The notes: generated by a model not told the origin, from the sequence alone. Positions 30,778 through 39,222 are shown, numbered from the stretch's first letter. The stretch: DNA of 64,000 bases from Bradyrhizobium liaoningense (GCF_018130825.1 NZ_JAFCJS010000003.1:496001-560000); one strand, 5' to 3'. A program made the numbers and translations.

Positions 30778-30930
30778 TCTGCCCACCTCAGAGTCGATGT
30801 CGGGCGTGTGGCGGCGCCCGCCGGATTCATGCCGGACGAGGTGGCGCTGACGGTCGAGCAGAACGTCCTGACGCTGGAACGTGGCAGAAGGGAACGATCC
30901 GCGCAACCCGTTGGGCATAGCGGATGCGCC
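30778..30930 (+). pseudogene. Hsp20 remnant
   Basis: The frame reads SAHLRVDVGR then GFMPDEVALTVEQNVLTLE, matching the crystallin core GFAPDEITITAEQNVLTVE of the hsp20 at 7105, followed by a weak match over the QYLYQGIS region. Neither the WRSTxGFD N-terminus nor the FRRxFNL segment and C-terminus are present. A fragment of a sixth hsp20. The flanks (30476-30777 and 30931-31043) show no other gene. Confidence 0.7.
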
Positions 30931-31043
30931 TGCGCGGGCGGTGGCGTGAGCGAGGGGGTTTAAAATCGCGAATTTGCCCCTAAGCCGGCATTGCCGTCCG
31001 CCCGTGCCGATCCAGGAAAATCCGCGTTGAAATGGACTGTTTC

Positions 31044-31301
31044 ATGACTGACGTCGCACAGTTGAACAAGGGCCGCTTCTATTGGGTACTGGTGCGCTCG
31101 AGCACGAAAGACCCGGAGTGGCAACCGGCGCGCTTCGCCGGCGTTGCTGGCCACGGCGCCTGCGCGAAGTGGGACCTCATCGGCTTCAACAGCGACGTCG
31201 GTCACTACTTCGTCGAGGTTATCGAGATCGGCCCCGAGCTCACCGACGGTTCCCGATGGAAGCGGATCGCCGCTGAGCAGCCTGGTCGCCCGACCTTGTG
31301 A
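31044..31301 (+). CDS. Hypothetical protein (85 aa)
   Basis: [20 protein letters not shown], then [20 protein letters not shown] and [20 protein letters not shown]. It resembles a small beta-rich protein of the type often found on rhizobial mobile elements. Start chosen at MTDVAQ (31044); an in-frame ATG lies four codons upstream. It marks the beginning of the cargo-like region. Confidence 0.6.
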   Translation: MTDVAQLNKGRFYWVLVRSSTKDPEWQPARFAGVAGHGACAKWDLIGFNSDVGHYFVEVIEIGPELTDGSRWKRIAAEQPGRPTL

Positions 31302-31410
31302 ACGTCGCATCCGGTGGAAAGCGCTCCCCAAGATTTCCGAGGATACTCTCGATCGCCCGCTCGACGGCGGTGTAGGCGGCATCCAACCCTACTTGAACGC
31401 TGATGTCGAC

Positions 31411-31666
31411 TTGTAATGCCTTGGATAGCGATGTTGTTTGCCTCGGTCGCCCCCGAGGTGAAGATGATCTCGTCCGGCTCAGCGCCGATAAGCCCGGCCA
31501 CGCGCTCGCGAGTGTCCTCCACCGCTGTCGCCGCTCTGCGGCCGGCGAAGTGCTCAGAGTGTGGGTTGCCGACCTGATCTAACTCAAGAAACTCGAACAT
31601 CTTCGCCCTGACGCGCGGGTCGGTGGGCGTCGTGGCCTGATTGTCGAGGTAGATCGATCGACGCAT
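31411..31666 (-). pseudogene. Truncated cysteine desulfurase (NifS/IscS family), N-terminal fragment
   Basis: Minus-strand frame [20 protein letters not shown], then [20 protein letters not shown] and [20 protein letters not shown], the classic first 85 residues of the family up to the PLP-binding region. Similarity stops at about 31411. The catalytic Lys and Cys regions of a roughly 400-residue enzyme are absent. Beyond the break another minus-strand frame continues ([20 protein letters not shown]) that is not desulfurase-like, so the break is a recombination junction. It begins 4 bases after the ribbon-helix-helix gene on the same strand. Confidence 0.8.
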
Positions 31667-31667
31667 T

Positions 31668-31883
31668 TCAGCTTTCCGGCGAAGTTGGCGCTTTTCTCGG
31701 ATTGTGTCGCGCTAGCCATTCCTTGGCGGCTTCTTCCATGACTTCGGACGCGGTCCTGTCCTGTCCGATCGCCGCCTGCTTGATCCGTCGAATGACCTCG
31801 GGATCCATGGACGTCAGGAATTGCTTTTTGTCGCCTGAAGGGGGCTTTCGCCCCTTTCTTGGAGACGGTTTTGCGTCCGCCAT
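31668..31883 (-). CDS. Ribbon-helix-helix DNA-binding protein (about 71 aa)
   Basis: From the ATG at 31883: a basic N-terminus ([20 protein letters not shown]), then [20 protein letters not shown] and [17 protein letters not shown], the strand-helix-helix of CopG/ParG-like regulators and antitoxins. The frame stays open to an ATG at 32015. A palindrome and divergent promoter region lie at about 32067-32100, so autoregulation is likely. Its partner gene downstream is the truncated desulfurase. No toxin is adjacent. Confidence 0.7.
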   Translation of the reverse strand: MADAKPSPRKGRKPPSGDKKQFLTSMDPEVIRRIKQAAIGQDRTASEVMEEAAKEWLARHNPRKAPTSPES

Positions 31884-32066
31884 CGTCCTGCCCGCGCGTT
31901 GCGCAATCCCGAGAACCGTCCCATGGGTTGCAGGCGACGGCAAGGGATCGGGGGCGGCCGCCCGGCGATTTTCCCCGACAATCGGCCGCGATTCATCGAT
32001 TTCAGATCCTTCCATCCCCTTGAAAGCACGGCAATTTCAGCACCTCATCAGCCGTTATATAGATAC

Positions 32067-32083
32067 CTATTCTAAATAGGTCG
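32067..32083. promoter_or_regulatory. Palindromic operator candidate
   Basis: ACCTATTCTAAATAGGT is a 7-bp perfect palindrome with a 3-base centre, flanked by roughly symmetrical TTATAT/ATATAA sequence in an AT-rich stretch. TTGACA at 32095 may be the -35 box of the rightward gene. The obvious binder is the ribbon-helix-helix protein at 31668. Confidence 0.55.
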
Positions 32084-32155
32084 ATATAAATCTATTGACA
32101 CGGATTAATGTTCCTGCTTTGTTCTCATTTGTAGCGTTTGTGTTGAGGTCGTGTG

Positions 32156-32698
32156 ATGTCGGGCGTCGTGCGGGATTGGCGGGTCGAACTGGTCGAGGCG
32201 TATCCGGATCTCTTCCACCCGGTAGGCGATCCGCCCGCGGCGCAGGGCTGGCCCGAAGTTGGCGACGGCTGGCGCGACCTGTTGGAGCGCGCCTGCGCCC
32301 GGATCCGGGCGGCGGTCCAGGCCAATGGCGGCTCCTTTCAGGCGACGCAAATCAAGGAAAAGTTCGGCACGCTGCGGTTCTACTGGGATGGCTCTCTGTC
32401 TCCAGAGGCATCCGTCCGGGTCGAGGAAGCAATCGACTTGGCCGAAGCCAGGTCGGCCTGCACCTGCGAACTGTGCGGCGAGGAGGGCCGGCTCTACAGG
32501 TCCGGCAGTTGGCTGATGACGCGCTGCGCGCAGCACGCCAAAGGCCGGCCCGTCGAGACCGGGCCCGGCTTGGACAACGTCCACATCGTGGAGCGGATCG
32601 TCGGCAAGCGCCGCGACATCCGGTGCCGCCGCTACGACCGATCGACCGACAGCTTCGTCGACGTCGATCCCCGCACTCTCGGAATCGAGGAACAGTGA
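32156..32698 (+). CDS. Cys-rich hypothetical protein, copy 1 (180 aa)
   Basis: SGVVRDWRVELVEAYPDLFH, then FQATQIKEKFGTLRFYWDG and the putative zinc site ACTCELCGEEG followed by MTRCAQHAKGRP. It ends with CRRYDRSTDSFVDVDPR. No known family is recognised. The next gene (32700) is a tandem paralogue sharing the KFGxLRFxW and CTCELCG elements. Start at the ATG at 32156. Confidence 0.75.
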   Translation: MSGVVRDWRVELVEAYPDLFHPVGDPPAAQGWPEVGDGWRDLLERACARIRAAVQANGGSFQATQIKEKFGTLRFYWDGSLSPEASVRVEEAIDLAEARSACTCELCGEEGRLYRSGSWLMTRCAQHAKGRPVETGPGLDNVHIVERIVGKRRDIRCRRYDRSTDSFVDVDPRTLGIEEQ

Positions 32699-32699
32699 G

Positions 32700-33248
32700 A
32701 TGGCGCACGTCATCAACTGGCGGCTGGACTTCATGCTCTCCCACCCGCGTCTCTTCGAAGTGATGGCCGAGGAGCCGGAACTCTCTTTCGGCTGTCCGGC
32801 ATGCCAGGAGGGCTGGCGGGACGTCCTGGAGCGGATGTGCTGCCGGATCGAGGACGCGCTGCGGAGGAACGAGACGTTCGAGTTCGTTCGCATCAAACAG
32901 AAGTTCGGGATCCTGCGTTTTGGCTGGGAAGGCGAGGTCTCGGAGGAGACAAGGGCCCGCATCGAAGAGGCCCTCGCGCTCGCCGAGGCACGCAGCAGCT
33001 GCACGTGCGAACTCTGCGGCGCGGAGGGCGATAAGTATCACGCTTCCGAGAGCGTGATGGTCCGCTGCGAGAGGCACGCTGAGGGCAGGCCGATCATGCC
33101 GACGCGCGCCAATGAGCGCCTCCACCTCGTGCGTGTGGTGGCGCCGACAGTGCCGCCCGTTCGCATAGTGCGTCGCTACGACCGGGAGACCGACAGTTTC
33201 GTTGGTCCGCCGGTGCATGTCGATGCCACACCGCCGCCGGACAGATAA
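32700..33248 (+). CDS. Cys-rich hypothetical protein, copy 2 (182 aa)
   Basis: AHVINWRLDFMLSHPRLFEV, FGCPACQEGWRDVLERMCC, IKQKFGILRFGWEGEV, SCTCELCGAEGDKYHASESV and RCERHAEGRP, then RRYDRETDSFVG. The shared core with copy 1, plus an extra CPAC pair, suggests a zinc-binding protein. It starts one base after the copy-1 stop. The tandem arrangement points to duplication with divergence. Confidence 0.75.
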   Translation: MAHVINWRLDFMLSHPRLFEVMAEEPELSFGCPACQEGWRDVLERMCCRIEDALRRNETFEFVRIKQKFGILRFGWEGEVSEETRARIEEALALAEARSSCTCELCGAEGDKYHASESVMVRCERHAEGRPIMPTRANERLHLVRVVAPTVPPVRIVRRYDRETDSFVGPPVHVDATPPPDR

Positions 33249-33257
33249 GGAGCATTG

Positions 33258-33276
33258 ATGGCCAGGTTTCGCTGCC
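33258..33276 (+). repeat. 19-bp repeat of the start of the 33852 gene
   Basis: ATGGCCAGGTTTCGCTGCC here and ATGGCCAGATTTCGCTGCC at 33852-33870 differ by one base. Here the frame after MARFRC soon becomes meaningless, so it is a broken leading piece of a second copy. Confidence 0.7.
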
Positions 33277-33339
33277 GCACCCCGCCGGAAAGAAGGAACG
33301 TTCTCTTTTTAACGCGCAACACCACTAGAGGCTCTGAAC

Positions 33340-33849
33340 ATGAAGGTCATCACGATCATGGAGGACGGCGAGCGTGCGAGATCGGTCTATGTGAGACCCG
33401 ACGGCGATGTGACGGTGTTCGACCGCGACTATAAGTTCCGGTTCCGGACCGACATCTCCGGTGCTGAGTCGACATGGCAGATTCTTGAGCGGGTGGTGCC
33501 GGCCATCGTTCATGCTGAGACCGCCCGTCTCAAGATCGAAGCCCTCGCCGATCGGTGCCGCACCGGCTGGAGCCCGGGATATCCGGACGAAATCGATCCC
33601 GATATCCCGCAACGGACGCTGCGGCCCGCGCGGTTCGGCATCGATTTGATCCGCTATCCGGAAGACGACGAGCTCTACACCCCGGCCACGATCTTGATGG
33701 GAATCGAGATGGGCACGGGACCATCGACGAGCCTGGTCGGGAAGAGGGACGGAACGGTATGCGTCACAGGAGAGATCCTCTGGATCGACGCCGCACGCGA
33801 GTGGGCGGTCTGCGAGGACGGCTTCTGGTGGACGCCGGCGGAGGAATAG
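33340..33849 (+). CDS. Hypothetical protein (169 aa)
   Basis: KVITIMEDGERARSVYVRPD with a DGDVTVFDRDYKFRF beta-rich N-terminus, a central ALADRCRTGWSPGYPDEIDP segment and a C-terminal WIDAAREWAVCEDGFWWTPA. No signal peptide or membrane segment. It sits between the two MARFRC repeats, so this gene may have been inserted or duplicated with them. Function unknown. Confidence 0.7.
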   Translation: MKVITIMEDGERARSVYVRPDGDVTVFDRDYKFRFRTDISGAESTWQILERVVPAIVHAETARLKIEALADRCRTGWSPGYPDEIDPDIPQRTLRPARFGIDLIRYPEDDELYTPATILMGIEMGTGPSTSLVGKRDGTVCVTGEILWIDAAREWAVCEDGFWWTPAEE

Positions 33850-33851
33850 CG

Positions 33852-34054
33852 ATGGCCAGATTTCGCTGCCCCGCATGCGCCAGGAAGGCGAGTTCACCTA
33901 CGATGCGACGCGGCACGAATGCCCGCGCTGCGGCTCGCCCGACGTGCAGTTCGCACTCGGCATAGACGAGATGCCAGAAGAACTCATCGACCGGATCGTG
34001 CGGGCGCTGAGCCAGGCCGAGCCACTGGACGACCATCCAACCGACGAGGACTGA
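33852..34054 (+). pseudogene. Zinc-ribbon small protein with a frameshift
   Basis: The first frame gives MARFRCPACA, a typical zinc-ribbon start. The continuation lies in another frame: RQEGEFTYDATRHECPRCGS, then PDVQFALGIDEMPEELIDRI, ending at 34054. Joined, they form a coherent protein of about 67 residues with CPAC and CPRC pairs, so one base appears lost or two gained near 33877. From the ATG at 33875 alone a 59-residue product lacking the first Cys pair could still be made. It ends 3 bases before the phosphoesterase gene. Confidence 0.65.
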
Positions 34055-34057
34055 ACC

Positions 34058-34885
34058 GTGCTGTTGTGGATCCTGTCAGATCTGCATGTCGAACTGACCC
34101 GCGGCTGGGACCTGCCGTCCGGCGACGCGCAGCCGCGCTTTGATGTGCTGGTGGTAGCCGGTGACCTCATTCCGCGTGCGGAGCGTGGGGTGAAGTGGCT
34201 GCGTGAGCGTGTGACCGATCGACCTATCATCTATGTCATGGGCAATCACGAGGCTTACGGCACCGACATCCAGCGGACCTTCGAAGAAGCCAAGGCCTCG
34301 GCCGAGGGCACACACGTATACGTGCTGGAGAATGAGACGGTTTGCATAGGCGATGTCACGTTCGCCGGCGCGACACTCTGGACCGACTTCGCCCTAAAAG
34401 GCGACGCGTACCGCGCGATGATGACCGCCGGCGACCGCATGAACGATTACAAGAAGATCAGGATCGCGGCTTACCAGCGGCGCTTCCTGCCGCATCACGC
34501 TCTCACCCGGCACCTCAAGTCCCGAGCGTTTCTGAAGAATGAGATGCGCCGGCCGCGCCATGAAGGCAAGTTGGTCGTCGTCACCCACCACGCTCCCCTG
34601 CCGGAGATGTCCCATCAAGCCAGCCGAGGGGGCAACGACAATACTGGACTCGATCCCGCCTACCGAAGCGATCTCAGATCATTGATGTTGCCGGGGTCGG
34701 ACGATGGCCGCGGCGCGGTGCGGCCGCCGGACCTCTGCATTTACGGTCACACCCACGAGTCCTTCGACGCCGTGATCGGCGATACTCGCGTAGTGTCGAA
34801 CGCAAAAGGTTACGGACCGTGGTTGCCACAGCAGCGCACCTGGGATAATCCGCGCTTCGATCCGAACCTCGTGATCGAAATCTGA
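34058..34885 (+). CDS. Calcineurin-like metallophosphoesterase
   Basis: 275 residues from a GTG start behind GAGGACTGAACC. Metal-site motifs are in order: ILSDLHVEL (DxH), VVAGDLIPRAE (GD), YVMGNHEAYG (GNHE), VVVTHHAPLPE and IYGHTHESFD (GHTH). It hydrolyses phosphodiester or phosphomonoester bonds; the substrate is unknown. Similar phosphoesterases are frequent on rhizobial plasmids and islands. It is the last gene of a run starting at 32156. Confidence 0.9.
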   Translation: MLLWILSDLHVELTRGWDLPSGDAQPRFDVLVVAGDLIPRAERGVKWLRERVTDRPIIYVMGNHEAYGTDIQRTFEEAKASAEGTHVYVLENETVCIGDVTFAGATLWTDFALKGDAYRAMMTAGDRMNDYKKIRIAAYQRRFLPHHALTRHLKSRAFLKNEMRRPRHEGKLVVVTHHAPLPEMSHQASRGGNDNTGLDPAYRSDLRSLMLPGSDDGRGAVRPPDLCIYGHTHESFDAVIGDTRVVSNAKGYGPWLPQQRTWDNPRFDPNLVIEI

Positions 34886-35076
34886 CGTTCGACGGAAGAC
34901 GGCAAATTCGGACATCGTGAAGGCGATTGTCGTGGGCGCGCCGCTCGAATCCTTACAATGGTGATTGCATCGCCTTTCCCGCTAGCGCTCAGTTCCAAAA
35001 CGTGCCAATCTACATATTCGGAATTTCCGGTATTCACTGCCAGATCGCGCATCAACACCGGCAATCGAGTCCTTGA

Positions 35077-35304
35077 ATGGCGAAAAGCGCGAGAGCTGAC
35101 ATCAAGAGGCGCTTCGGTCAAAGGGTGAGAGACCGTCGGCTTTCGCTTGACATGTCTCAGGAAGAGTTGGCGAGCGAGGCAGACATTCGTCGCGCGCTCA
35201 TTAGCGAGATCGAACGAGGCGAAGCCAATCCAACTCTTGAGTCTGTCATCAGGATTGCGACCGCGCTACGCATCAGCCTTTCCGACCTGTTCGAGCATCA
35301 ATAG
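35077..35304 (+). CDS. XRE-family helix-turn-helix regulator (75 aa)
   Basis: RFGQRVRDRRLSLDMSQEEL, then SEADIRRALISEIERGEANP and TLESVIRIATALRISLSDLF, a complete lambda-repressor-type DNA-binding domain without a second domain. It precedes the TnsA-like/protease genes by 260 bases and is their probable regulator. The intervening 35305-35564 shows no gene and would hold the operator. Confidence 0.88.
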   Translation: MAKSARADIKRRFGQRVRDRRLSLDMSQEELASEADIRRALISEIERGEANPTLESVIRIATALRISLSDLFEHQ

Positions 35305-35564
35305 ATGCCCTTCAACTCCCGCAATCCAAATAACTAGATTTTTGATAGGTCCACACTCTCGCCAAAATTCTGTTGTACGCTATTACGTACAGTACGCGGG
35401 CTTTGGGCTCACAGGAATTTCTAGCCCTTGGCAGAACCTGATTGGCTCAGCATTGCTGCGCGTGTGCTTTCTGACCTCGGTCGAACAGGAGTGCGGGATG
35501 TCCAGCGATAATGACTGTCGTGTGAGCGCCATCGCAATGTGCAACGGCAACAGGACATCAGGTC

Positions 35565-36158
35565 ATGCGCACGACACAGCTTACCCACCGAGCGATTGGC
35601 ACGGTCTTATTTGACAGCCCCAAATGCAAGGCTTCCGTTCCGGTTCGAGACCCGCTTCTCAGGTCTGCGCTACAGCAGGCCAGTCTGGACTACGCGGTTC
35701 GGTCAATCAGGTATCAAGCCGGACCGCGGCTAGATTGTCCGCGCCTTTCGCTCGCAGGGATCGTGTTGGACCGAATGGACGGCCTTTTCCTGCTGAAGGT
35801 GTACCTGGTCAAGCCAAAGCGATCGGCCGGTGAGCACGCTCGAATCGAATTCGCGTTGCGGTGCAACGGGCTTCAGCTCTTGGAGCGAGATGCTCGGGAG
35901 ATTAGGACAGATCCACTGTTCTCAAATGCTCGTCAGGTTTGGGAGCATCAGCGAGATGGTGTCTCACTGATAGACAGGCTGCGGATATCGGCAGTCCTTG
36001 CCGAGTACGGGCCGCAGACAATTTCGGATCTAGAAGAACGTGCGCGACCAGATGGCGACATCCTTAGGACGGTGTGCGCGTTGGCTTGTCAGAACCTGTT
36101 GACGCTAAACATCCAGGATAATCCGTTAGGACCGTCCACAATGGTCGCAGCTGGATAA
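35565..36158 (+). CDS. TnsA-like fold protein 1, catalytic residues absent (197 aa)
   Basis: Aligns along its length with the protein at 36357: PVRDPLLRSALQQASLDYAV and VRSIRY, then a strand pair (DGLFLLKVYLVKPK), the EIRTDPLFSNARQVWEHQRD segment, a helix-turn-helix-like C-terminus and the end NPLGPSTMV. The strand order and the R-x-P-x-x-x-N-A-R-x-x-W element resemble TnsA endonuclease domains. At the position of the metal-binding Asp it reads LSLAGIV, and the E-x-K pair is not seen, so it is presumably not a nuclease. Family assignment is by pattern and needs a profile search. Confidence 0.6.
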   Translation: MRTTQLTHRAIGTVLFDSPKCKASVPVRDPLLRSALQQASLDYAVRSIRYQAGPRLDCPRLSLAGIVLDRMDGLFLLKVYLVKPKRSAGEHARIEFALRCNGLQLLERDAREIRTDPLFSNARQVWEHQRDGVSLIDRLRISAVLAEYGPQTISDLEERARPDGDILRTVCALACQNLLTLNIQDNPLGPSTMVAAG

Positions 36159-36356
36159 ACCGACCTCCAGGTCGGCAGGCAATCCGCGATCCTGCAATTC
36201 GGCATATCGATGCCCGACATCGCCGGCTTTACGGCTTCTCGGCGGAGCTTTGCTCCAGACTCTATCAATAAGGGAGGCATTCATGATCGACGTCAATATC
36301 CGCTCGAAGCAGAAGAACGCGCAACACGCTCACCTTTCGAGTTCGGGCTCTCGACA

Positions 36357-36947
36357 ATGTTCAAGAGATACGCCTTCCAGGGCCGCCAAGATCTGTTTGT
36401 TTCCGCCAAGACGGCAGCCCCGATCCCGGCGCGACATCCGGCGCTTCGAGATGCGCTCGTTCAGGCGTCCCTCGATCCGCAGGTGCGTTCGATCGCTTAT
36501 CTTGCGTCGGCGAATGTTGCGTCCGAGCAGGTAGAGATCGATGCCGTCATCGTCCGGCGCGATGATGGTCATTTCCTGCTCGATGTCATTCCGGCGCGCA
36601 GAATTCGGGATATCGAGCAGGAAGGACTCGCGCTCATTGCGCTATCTAGGCTGGGGCTCGCGCCGCTTACCCTGACCGCCGAGGAAGTTCGGCTTGAGCC
36701 GCACTTCACTAACGCAAGGCTTGTCTGGTCTTATCGCGGCGCGCATGTCCCGATCGGCTTGCGGCTCAGCATCCTACAGATCCTACTGGACGAAGGGCCG
36801 ATGCCGCTCGGCGAGCTTCTGAAGTCGATCCGCAGCGAACGCGACCCAGCTCCTGCCGTGATGGCGCTTGCTTGCGCCGATCTCATCGTCCTTGACCTTG
36901 TATCTCAGCCCTTGGGACCGAGCACCGTCGTTAGGAGCCGCTCATGA
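36357..36947 (+). CDS. TnsA-like fold protein 2, degenerate active site (196 aa)
   Basis: FKRYAFQGRQDLFVSAKTAA, HPALRDALVQASLDPQVRSI, VEIDAVIVRRDDGHFLLDVI, RLEPHFTNARLVWSYRG and a C-terminal winged-helix-like half ending PLGPSTVV. The layout is that of TnsA: Asp62 is kept, but the Lys expected two residues after Asp76 is Ile78 and the upstream Glu is absent. The start is uncertain: an ATG at 36284 with strong GGGAGG leads into a different frame that soon loses sense, so a leader peptide or frameshift is possible. It overlaps the protease gene by ATGA. Confidence 0.6.
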   Translation: MFKRYAFQGRQDLFVSAKTAAPIPARHPALRDALVQASLDPQVRSIAYLASANVASEQVEIDAVIVRRDDGHFLLDVIPARRIRDIEQEGLALIALSRLGLAPLTLTAEEVRLEPHFTNARLVWSYRGAHVPIGLRLSILQILLDEGPMPLGELLKSIRSERDPAPAVMALACADLIVLDLVSQPLGPSTVVRSRS

Positions 36948-39001
36948 CCAGAAAGACGCTCCCGAGATTGCAACGCCGTCGCGCTGCGCCAAGGATCGCT
37001 AGCGCGGGAGCGACGCCGACTGCATTTTTACCTCCGTTGGCCGTGCGGGAGAGAGAGTTCGCCGATGTATTCAGATCTTACTTCCAGAACTGGGTCGTCG
37101 AGGACACCGAGGGCAATAGGCCACTCTCGTCCAGCACGCTTGCCGCAAAGAGGGAATTTCCTGGTGCGCGGAGGTCAATCGTGGCGGCCGCGTTTGACCA
37201 GGCGACAAATGGAGCCGTTCGGCGGCAGCTCAAGGGTAGATTCGCGCTTGCCGTGATCGTGCTGGTGCCAGGGCCGAGCTGGATTCGGCCTGTCCGGGAC
37301 CTGTTTGTCGCCCGTTTTGGCGCCCAATGGCTGACGATAACTGCGGACTCGATCAAGACGCCACAACAGAAATCCGACCAGAGCAGAGAGGTAGCTTCCA
37401 ATCTCGCGCACGGGCAACCAGTGGTCGGCTTCGCCGTGGAGCGCGACGGGCTCCCACCTTCGCTGACGGCAGCCGCCGACCTGACTATTCGCGTTCAGCC
37501 GCCGGTAGGGGCAACCGTTCGGCGAGCAATCCGGATGTTCACCGGATGCTCGGCGCCTGCCGACATCGACGAGAACATCGCAGTTGGGCTCGAGTTCGAT
37601 GACCTTGTCGCAGCCTTCCGAACCGACTCGTCGCCGGCTGAGATCATCGTTCGCCTTCGCAAAGCGTCCGCAGTCGTGAGTGGATCTTCTTCGACAGAAC
37701 GGCTGCCGAGGCTTGAAGACGCGGTTGAATACGGCGCAGCGCGGACATGGGGGTTGGCGCTGGCGCGGGATTTTGCCGATTACCGTGAGGGATGTATCAA
37801 TTGGCAGGACATAGATCGCGGTGCCGTATTGCATTCAGAGCCTGGCCTCGGAAAGTCATTGTTTGCGCGAATCCTCGCGAAGGCTTGCGGAGTGCCTCTC
37901 GTCGTTTTTTCGGTTGCCGACTTGTTCGCGAGCTCTCCTGGATATCTGGATTCTGTGATCAAGGCCTCTCGTGCAATGTTCCAACGGGCCTCAGCCGTAG
38001 CTCCGTGCATCCTCTTTCTTGACGAGATCGACGCGCTGCCTAATCGAGCCACCATGTCACCACGCGGCGCGGACTGGTGGACACCTGTGGTGACAGACTT
38101 CCTGCTCAGCTTGGACAATGCAGTCGCCGGAAAGCGTGCTGGCATTGTTGTATGCGCAGCGACGAACAACATAAAGGGCGTCGATGCGGCCTTGCTGCGG
38201 CCCGGCAGGCTCGAGCGCGCGATAGAAATCACACGCCCAAACCATGCTGGAGCTGTCAACATCCTTCGTTATCACCTGAACGGCGACCTGCAGAACGCGG
38301 ATCTGACCGACACCGGTCATCTCCTCGACGGCTGCACCGGCGCCGAGATCATGATGGCAGTGCGCGGAGCGCGCAGGATCGCCCGCCATGCAAAACGCGA
38401 CCTTGTACTTGATGATCTTGTTCAAGCTATCACGCCGGACGAGGAGATCGCGCCCGCCGCGCTTAATCGAATTTGCACCCACGAGGCCGGGCATGCGGTG
38501 GCATCGATCGTTGTCTCTTCGGGAGATCTCAAGCGCTGCGTCATCGGACGTACCGTCGCCGATTCGGCTGGTAGGACGCTGATTGCGAACGAGGGCGGCG
38601 GAGACCTAATGACCCGTGACACAGTGGAACGGCGCGCCGTCGTATTACTCGCCGGACGCACAGCGGAGCGCATTCTTATAGGGCACGCCAGCGTGGGGGC
38701 TGGCGGTGACGATGATTCCGACCTCGCTCAGGCTACCCAGCTCATTGCGGCGCTGCACGCCTCCGCGGGGCTGGGCGACACACTGACTTACATGGTGTCG
38801 CTCCGCGATGCACTCACCGCCGTACGTACCGACCGTGAACTGCGGTCCAAGGTCGAAGAGCACCTTCGGATCCTGCAGACCCGCGCCGAGAACCTCGTTC
38901 GACAGCACCGCGATGAGATAATTGCAGTTGTCGATCAACTCCGCGCTCGACGGCAACTATCAGGCGAAGAAATCCGGCGGATCATTGACGCGACGCGATG
39001 A
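36944..39001 (+). CDS. FtsH-like AAA+ zinc metalloprotease without membrane anchor
   Basis: 685 residues. Residues 1-260 are not FtsH-like and show no clear membrane segment. The AAA+ module has Walker A SEPGLGKS (298-305), Walker B ILFLDEID (357-363 region), sensor CAATNN and arginine-finger segment LRPGRLERAIEI. The M41-type zinc site is HEAGH (513-517), with a downstream acidic GGDDDSDL as third-ligand candidate. It should unfold and degrade specific proteins in the cytoplasm. Overlap with the upstream TnsA-like gene implies joint function, with the TnsA-like pair as adaptor, inhibitor or substrate. Confidence 0.85.
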   Translation: MTRKTLPRLQRRRAAPRIASAGATPTAFLPPLAVREREFADVFRSYFQNWVVEDTEGNRPLSSSTLAAKREFPGARRSIVAAAFDQATNGAVRRQLKGRFALAVIVLVPGPSWIRPVRDLFVARFGAQWLTITADSIKTPQQKSDQSREVASNLAHGQPVVGFAVERDGLPPSLTAAADLTIRVQPPVGATVRRAIRMFTGCSAPADIDENIAVGLEFDDLVAAFRTDSSPAEIIVRLRKASAVVSGSSSTERLPRLEDAVEYGAARTWGLALARDFADYREGCINWQDIDRGAVLHSEPGLGKSLFARILAKACGVPLVVFSVADLFASSPGYLDSVIKASRAMFQRASAVAPCILFLDEIDALPNRATMSPRGADWWTPVVTDFLLSLDNAVAGKRAGIVVCAATNNIKGVDAALLRPGRLERAIEITRPNHAGAVNILRYHLNGDLQNADLTDTGHLLDGCTGAEIMMAVRGARRIARHAKRDLVLDDLVQAITPDEEIAPAALNRICTHEAGHAVASIVVSSGDLKRCVIGRTVADSAGRTLIANEGGGDLMTRDTVERRAVVLLAGRTAERILIGHASVGAGGDDDSDLAQATQLIAALHASAGLGDTLTYMVSLRDALTAVRTDRELRSKVEEHLRILQTRAENLVRQHRDEIIAVVDQLRARRQLSGEEIRRIIDATR

Positions 39002-39222
39002 CGTCGGGCGTACGCGCCGCCGGGCCCGAACTGTTTGAGCTCCTTCGGCGAAACCTGCGGAGCAGATCATGAAGGATTTATCGCCCCTCATTGACGCTCC
39101 CGAGCAATAGCAGGGGTGGTGTCGAGGGCTAGGTGCGGGTGGAAAAGCAATTCAGCCATGCTCAACCACACGATGCGAGGAGTACCCGAAAAATGCGTAA
39201 GAGTCGCAAGTGGAGAGCAAGC

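Noticed and set aside
31302..31410. Minus-strand coding-like frame next to the truncated desulfurase as a gene
   Set aside because: It has no start of its own and overlaps the end of the plus-strand gene; treated as a joint fragment.
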